A DNA stretch of 37,232 nt from Sedimentisphaerales bacterium (GTDB taxonomy: Bacteria > Planctomycetota > Phycisphaerae > Sedimentisphaerales > Anaerobacaceae): assembly GCA_016931715.1 (NCBI GenBank), contig JAFGEF010000082.1:1-37232 (forward strand), written 5' to 3'. The notes under the pieces were generated by a model that was not told where the DNA came from, did not search any database, and saw only the letters and a list, made by a program, of their open reading frames with translations. Shown piece after piece: positions 33,752 through 37,232 of this stretch (positions within the stretch are counted from its first letter, which is position 1; every line of letters starts with the position of its first letter). A program made the translations under genes and the position numbers.

Positions 33752-34717
33752 CTATGCCTTCTCCGCAAAGGCCTCGTTAATATGCTTTATGGCCTCGTCA
33801 ATTTCCTCTTTGCTTTTCATGCCGATAACAACTGCATCGACGATGTCGGACTGCATTACCCATGTAAGGGCTTTCTTTCGCTGCTCGATTTCCCTGAAAG
33901 CGCCTTCGCCAACAAGTTTCATACCGATAATGCCGTGGCCGTTTTTGCGCATAATCTTCAATTGCTCAACTACCGCAGATACATCCGATTCACTGCTCTG
34001 AGAGAAAACAGCAGTTGACGCAGAATCCATATTTACACCCTGAGGATTTATTCTGACGAGATTGACATTAACCCATTCGAGCGAAGCTGCTCTTGTCGTC
34101 GCAACCAGTGAATGAGTAGAAACACCATGAGAATGGATATAACCTTTTTCTTTAGCTTTATCAAGGTCTTCCAATAACTGCTTATTCTGCTCATCCCAGT
34201 TGGGCATTGTCTGAACATGAACCAGCAAGCTGTCTATGTATTCGACGCCGAGTTCTTTCAAAAAACCTTCTATCTTTTCCACATTATTTGCCGGTGCTTG
34301 AGCTGCGCCTCCCCGTCCCATTCTTCCCCTGCCGCCCATTGCCGATATTTTAGACTGGATGAACAGTTTTTCACGAGGTATGACTTTAATCGCTTCCGCT
34401 ACCCATGTATGGGTTTGATATGCTTCCGCGGTATCGATATATGTAATGCCCTGATCATAAGCATACTTAATCAGTTTATTAAAAGCTTCATGCCCAAGAT
34501 TTCGCTGCACATTTCCGCTGTTTGTTCCGGTACCAATGCCGAGCCTGCTGAGCTTTATGCCGGTTTTTCCCAGAGTAACCTGGTCCACTGCAGTTTTCTT
34601 CACACTCGGTGCAGCAGTTGTTTCGGCGCCTCTTGCGTATCGTGATATTAAAGCGGCACCTGCAACAGCGGCAGAACTTTTTATAAATTCACGTCGGTTT
34701 AATTGTTCTTTTTTCAT
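33752..34717 (-). CDS. Tat-exported aldo/keto reductase
   Basis: The 321-residue NAD(P)H-dependent oxidoreductase carries a twin-arginine signal (NRREFIKSSAAVAGAALI, Arg8-Arg9) with likely cleavage near ARGAETTA. The catalytic tetrad is intact: Asp95 and Tyr100 in YIDTAEAY, Lys123 in FIQSKI, His167 in LLVHVQ. A Gly/Arg-rich loop (GGRGRMGRGGAAQAP, 128-142) is inserted after the catalytic lysine. Export through Tat implies that the protein folds with its cofactor in the cytoplasm. Such reductases in planctomycetes commonly accompany sugar-processing genes, and here the next upstream gene codes a secreted glycoside-hydrolase-like protein, 122 bp away on the same strand, so the two may be cotranscribed. 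The substrate is unknown. Confidence 0.9.
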   Translation of the reverse strand: MKKEQLNRREFIKSSAAVAGAALISRYARGAETTAAPSVKKTAVDQVTLGKTGIKLSRLGIGTGTNSGNVQRNLGHEAFNKLIKYAYDQGITYIDTAEAYQTHTWVAEAIKVIPREKLFIQSKISAMGGRGRMGRGGAAQAPANNVEKIEGFLKELGVEYIDSLLVHVQTMPNWDEQNKQLLEDLDKAKEKGYIHSHGVSTHSLVATTRAASLEWVNVNLVRINPQGVNMDSASTAVFSQSSESDVSAVVEQLKIMRKNGHGIIGMKLVGEGAFREIEQRKKALTWVMQSDIVDAVVIGMKSKEEIDEAIKHINEAFAEKA

Positions 34718-34839
34718 AATGGAAACCTTTCAAAGTTTGCTATTATTACGATTCCCTTCTGTATTTAGTTCTATTCATATTCAAAACTCTGTATGAATGT
34801 TTTTAACTATATTGCAGGCAACTTCTATTGGATATACAG

Positions 34840-36846
34840 TCACTCTGCCTGGAAAACACGGAACGAGTGCCCGGGAATCGATACATCGAATGAGACGCTG
34901 CCGCCTGCATTGCCGCTGCGCCCGCCCCGTCCGCCGCCAAAACCACCGCCCATACCACCGCCAAAGCCCTGTCCGCCTGTGATAGCCTCCTCAGTCAGCA
35001 GGTTACGCAAACGAGTGGAACCGGTAACTGAAACGCGGGCGCTAACAGGCTGTGATTTGAAATTCTGTACGATAAAAGTCTTATTGTCATAGACAAAGAG
35101 ACTGATATGATCGGGAGCGTCGAGACTGACGAATATGTCCCTGCCAAGCAGACTGCGGATTTGATTGAGCACACTCTGGGGCAGGCGATACAAGTCTGCA
35201 AAGTCATCGGGAATAGCCAGGGCATAGAATGAGCCTTTGCCATATATGGTCGAACGTTCAGTTCCAATGACCATCGGGTATCCAGAGGCGGCTGTATTGA
35301 ACAGAATTGAATTCCATGTATCGTTTTCAAAATGCCTCATTTGAGGCATGAGGATGTTCATGTCCGGCTCAAGTGCAGGTGCCTGGCTGCCTGTGCCGCC
35401 CCGGCCGCCGCGGGCAAAACCACCGCCGAATCCGCCAAATCCGCCACCGAAGCTCTTTGCGATGACGCGATGGCCGGTAACCTCTATTTCAGCAATATCC
35501 TGAAAGCCTTTGTCGCCCAGAGCTTCCATCAGACCGGTAGTAGCAATGACCCTGCCGCCATTTTGAACAAACTTCTTTGTATTGGCAACGAGGTCTTTGT
35601 CATACCTTGAAGCTGCGGTCAGCAATATAGTGGAAGCGTTGTCCGGAAATTCAGGAACAAGGTCAATAGGAATGCCAATCATGCCCAGATAGTTTGGAAG
35701 ATACTCTTCTCCAACGGAATTGCAGGGTTTGTAGGTGGCAACTCCAATTGGCTTGCCAAGTTTGCCGAGGAACTTGTCTAAAAGTTCAGCAGAGTAGCCG
35801 GCAGTGCGAGCCACCATATTTGGTGTATAGGTTGTGCCATCAGGCTGTGGTATTGGTTCCATGAGTTTGGCAAGAGTCGCGTTTGGATCTTGTGCCGCCT
35901 GACCTGCTCCGCCACCGCGACCGCCCATACCAAACATGCCGCCCCCACCCATACCGCCTAAGCCTCCCATGATTTGCTGAGAGTTGAACAAAGTGATCTC
36001 CGGAACCTTGGCGAAAAATGTATTCCAGAATTGCTCTGCGTAACGTGCATCACCACCGCCATCAATCCACCCGCCCTGATTTCCGCCGGGCTTGATGTTG
36101 TTGAAATACTGGGTTTGAAGATAACTCTGATAGGATTGCAGTCGCTGGCCGCTCTCGGCATTGCGGGTTTCAGTGCCGGTGTAGATGGCATCGAAAAGTT
36201 TCGGCTGCACTGCCAAATCGTAGCCCAGCCCCTGAAAGCTTTCGTACCAGTTTGGGTATTTTATAATAATCTTTACATTCGGATTGACTTTCCTGGCCGG
36301 ATCGATGATGAGACTCTTTGAAACCTCGTCCATCTGTTCCGTGCGAAATTGAGTCCAGCTTTTGTCACCTTTAGCGGCTATACATAAATCGCATTTGCAA
36401 TTTGTAAAATAGAAATCGTCAAGAATGATTTCATCGAAATGCTTCGCCGTAAATTCCGCCATTTCCCTGACCCTGTCCCTTTGTTCCTTATTGCTGTAAC
36501 AGAAGGACTGAAAGCCATTGCCTTCATTAACGGTTAATCCCAGACCGGCTGAGACTTTTATACCCCTGTTGGCAAAAAATTTCTTCAATGTTGTCACATC
36601 AGATTCCGTTGCGAGTTGATTGTTACGAGTAGTTTCGAGATAGACCTTATCCACCTTGACCTGCTTTTCCACATTTGCCCACTGGCCGGCAAAACGTTCC
36701 ATGTTAGCCGGAGTCGAGTGCACTTCCTGGTAACGGAAATAAACCGCAATCTTGAGATTTTCATAGGCAACAGAGGAACTGCATAAGAACGAAAGAATAA
36801 TTGCACAAACAAATGACATTATAAAAATCCAGGTATGCTTCAACAT
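34840..36846 (-). CDS. Secreted TIM-barrel glycoside-hydrolase-like protein
   Basis: A 668-residue protein with a Sec signal (MLKHTWIFIMSFVCAIILSF, cleavage near SSSVA). An N-terminal barrel follows, with VDKVYLETTRNN, FFANRGIKVSAGLGLT and FDEIILDDFYFTNCKCDLC (142-155, acidic pair plus Cys150/152/155). A middle Rossmann-like segment (STILLTAASRYDKDLVANTKKFVQNGGRVIATTG region) resembles the beta-galactosidase trimerisation/GATase-like fold. The end is beta-rich. The two Asp in LDDF are candidate catalytic residues by analogy with GH-like barrels; no CAZy family is assigned. Three Gly/Arg-rich loops interrupt it (about 290-313, 462-484 and 620-649). AAGGAG seven bases before ATG 36846 fixes the start; an in-frame extension through the palindrome upstream to 36909 is rejected. 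Confidence 0.72.
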   Translation of the reverse strand: MLKHTWIFIMSFVCAIILSFLCSSSVAYENLKIAVYFRYQEVHSTPANMERFAGQWANVEKQVKVDKVYLETTRNNQLATESDVTTLKKFFANRGIKVSAGLGLTVNEGNGFQSFCYSNKEQRDRVREMAEFTAKHFDEIILDDFYFTNCKCDLCIAAKGDKSWTQFRTEQMDEVSKSLIIDPARKVNPNVKIIIKYPNWYESFQGLGYDLAVQPKLFDAIYTGTETRNAESGQRLQSYQSYLQTQYFNNIKPGGNQGGWIDGGGDARYAEQFWNTFFAKVPEITLFNSQQIMGGLGGMGGGGMFGMGGRGGGAGQAAQDPNATLAKLMEPIPQPDGTTYTPNMVARTAGYSAELLDKFLGKLGKPIGVATYKPCNSVGEEYLPNYLGMIGIPIDLVPEFPDNASTILLTAASRYDKDLVANTKKFVQNGGRVIATTGLMEALGDKGFQDIAEIEVTGHRVIAKSFGGGFGGFGGGFARGGRGGTGSQAPALEPDMNILMPQMRHFENDTWNSILFNTAASGYPMVIGTERSTIYGKGSFYALAIPDDFADLYRLPQSVLNQIRSLLGRDIFVSLDAPDHISLFVYDNKTFIVQNFKSQPVSARVSVTGSTRLRNLLTEEAITGGQGFGGGMGGGFGGGRGGRSGNAGGSVSFDVSIPGHSFRVFQAE

Positions 36847-36865
36847 TTTAACGCTCCTTATTAAA

Positions 36866-36921
36866 GTAGGGTGGGGTTCTACCCCACCATTTAGGAATCG
36901 GTGGGGCAAGCCCCACCCTAC
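36866..36921. repeat. REP-like double palindrome in the leader of the glycoside-hydrolase-like gene
   Basis: Two hairpins, GGTGGGG-TTCTA-CCCCACC and GGTGGGG-CAAG-CCCCACC, are separated by ATTTAGGAATC. The outer arms GTAGGGTGGGG and CCCCACCCTAC are also complementary over 11 bp. This GC-rich unit in AT-rich DNA has the look of a dispersed palindromic element. It lies between the promoter and the ribosome binding site, so it is transcribed in the 5' leader. Confidence 0.8.
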
Positions 36922-36940
36922 AAATTAAAACTAACTAATA

Positions 36941-36969
36941 AGTATAATTCAGCTTCTGCGAGGAATCAA
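36941..36969 (-). promoter_or_regulatory. Promoter of the glycoside-hydrolase-like gene
   Basis: On the minus strand TTGATT (4/6), a 17-bp spacer and TATACT (5/6). The predicted start is near 36934, giving a leader of about 88 nt that includes the double palindrome. Confidence 0.66.
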
Positions 36970-36999
36970 CAAAAAAACGTTACATTCAGATTCTACTCG

Positions 37000-37091
37000 G
37001 ACAGATTTGTCAGGGGGGTATAGACAAAATTGTCGTAGTTACTTCGACAAAAAGTGTATTTTAAGTACGACAGATTTGTCTACATATTTAT
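37000..37091. promoter_or_regulatory. Array of four regulator boxes with 23-bp period
   Basis: GACAGATTTGTC (37000), GACAAAATTGTC (37023), the degenerate GACAAAAAGTGT (37046) and GACAGATTTGTC (37069) begin exactly 23 bp apart. Three of the four are GACA-N4-TGTC inverted repeats, so each is a likely dimer site. All lie upstream of the predicted -35 box on the minus strand, with centres near -71.5, -94.5, -117.5 and -140.5, a layout that suits an activator. Confidence 0.7.
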
Positions 37092-37170
37092 AACACAATT
37101 AATTGCGAGCACCGTACCTGATTTTCAGGATGTATGCGAAAGAAACTTAGTTTCCTGGAATAATGGGTGG

Positions 37171-37204
37171 CATCCTCATCCTGATTTTTTTCAGGATGGG
37201 GATG
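37171..37204. repeat. Long imperfect palindrome at the window end
   Basis: CATCCTCATCCTGA and TCAGGATGGGGATG pair over 14 bp with one G-U and enclose a six-T loop. No gene is visible around it. A smaller CCTGA/TCAGG hairpin lies at 37117-37129. The rest of 37092-37232 shows no coding sequence. Confidence 0.65.
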
Positions 37205-37232
37205 GTGAACTCATGCCAAGCCATCTCCAAGC

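Noticed and set aside
35974..36321. 115-codon plus-strand frame opposite the glycoside-hydrolase-like gene
   Set aside because: Antisense of a long frame with signal peptide and ribosome binding site; no independent support.
36847..36909. In-frame N-terminal extension of the glycoside-hydrolase-like protein
   Set aside because: It would use a TTG inside the palindrome and place 21 residues before a clear signal peptide; AAGGAG supports ATG 36846.

Overview
The window looks like chromosomal DNA from an anaerobic or facultatively anaerobic member of the Planctomycetota, most likely near the Phycisphaerae/Sedimentisphaerales. This is an inference from gene content, not from a marker gene. The hints are a secretin with a Met/Gly-rich tandem repeat, a giant secreted subtilase with parallel beta-helix repeats and a dockerin-like pair, a LamG-type surface protein, a DUF2617-like protein, Gly/Arg-rich low-complexity loops in unrelated enzymes, and a Rex-linked cytosolic [NiFe] hydrogenase. 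The DNA is moderately AT-rich by eye.

Layout. 1-1428: 3' end of a secreted LamG-type protein, closed by a strong terminator. 1765-4468: a DUF2284 Cys-rich protein, tRNA-Arg(CCT) on the minus strand with its own promoter, a zinc-dependent phospholipase C-like protein and a family 2 glycosyltransferase. 4522-11386 (minus): one tight eight-gene unit, rex-hydB-hydG-hydD-hydA-hydrogenase protease-single-domain response regulator-membrane histidine kinase. A good promoter and a Rex-operator-like sequence precede rex. The kinase carries a GGxxNPF sequence like the quinone-binding motif of RegB, so both the NADH/NAD+ ratio (Rex) and perhaps the quinone pool could inform hydrogenase expression or output. 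11627-12394: tsaB.

12671-25225 (plus): a secretin with a long Met-Met-Gly-Gly repeat, then a roughly 3000-residue secreted S8 protease fused to three beta-helix cassettes, InlB-like repeats, a dockerin-like pair and fibronectin-III-like modules, ending in a terminator. 25444-29033: a membrane/TPR-like protein, a DUF2617-like protein, a CPBP membrane protease with an unclear start, and an endonuclease III-like glycosylase with a palindromic element inserted in frame. 29140-29919: a decayed DNA methyltransferase remnant and a RelE/ParE toxin-antitoxin pair whose promoter implies a leaderless antitoxin message. 29933-32788: ileS.

33097-33411: an N-terminal fragment of an N-formylglutamate amidohydrolase-like gene. 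33752-36846 (minus): a Tat-exported aldo/keto reductase and, upstream of it, a secreted TIM-barrel glycoside-hydrolase-like protein. The latter has a good promoter, a dispersed-type palindrome in its leader and, upstream of the promoter, four GACA-N4-TGTC boxes spaced exactly 23 bp apart, which look like an undescribed array of regulator sites. No CRISPR array, rRNA, transposase or phage gene was seen.
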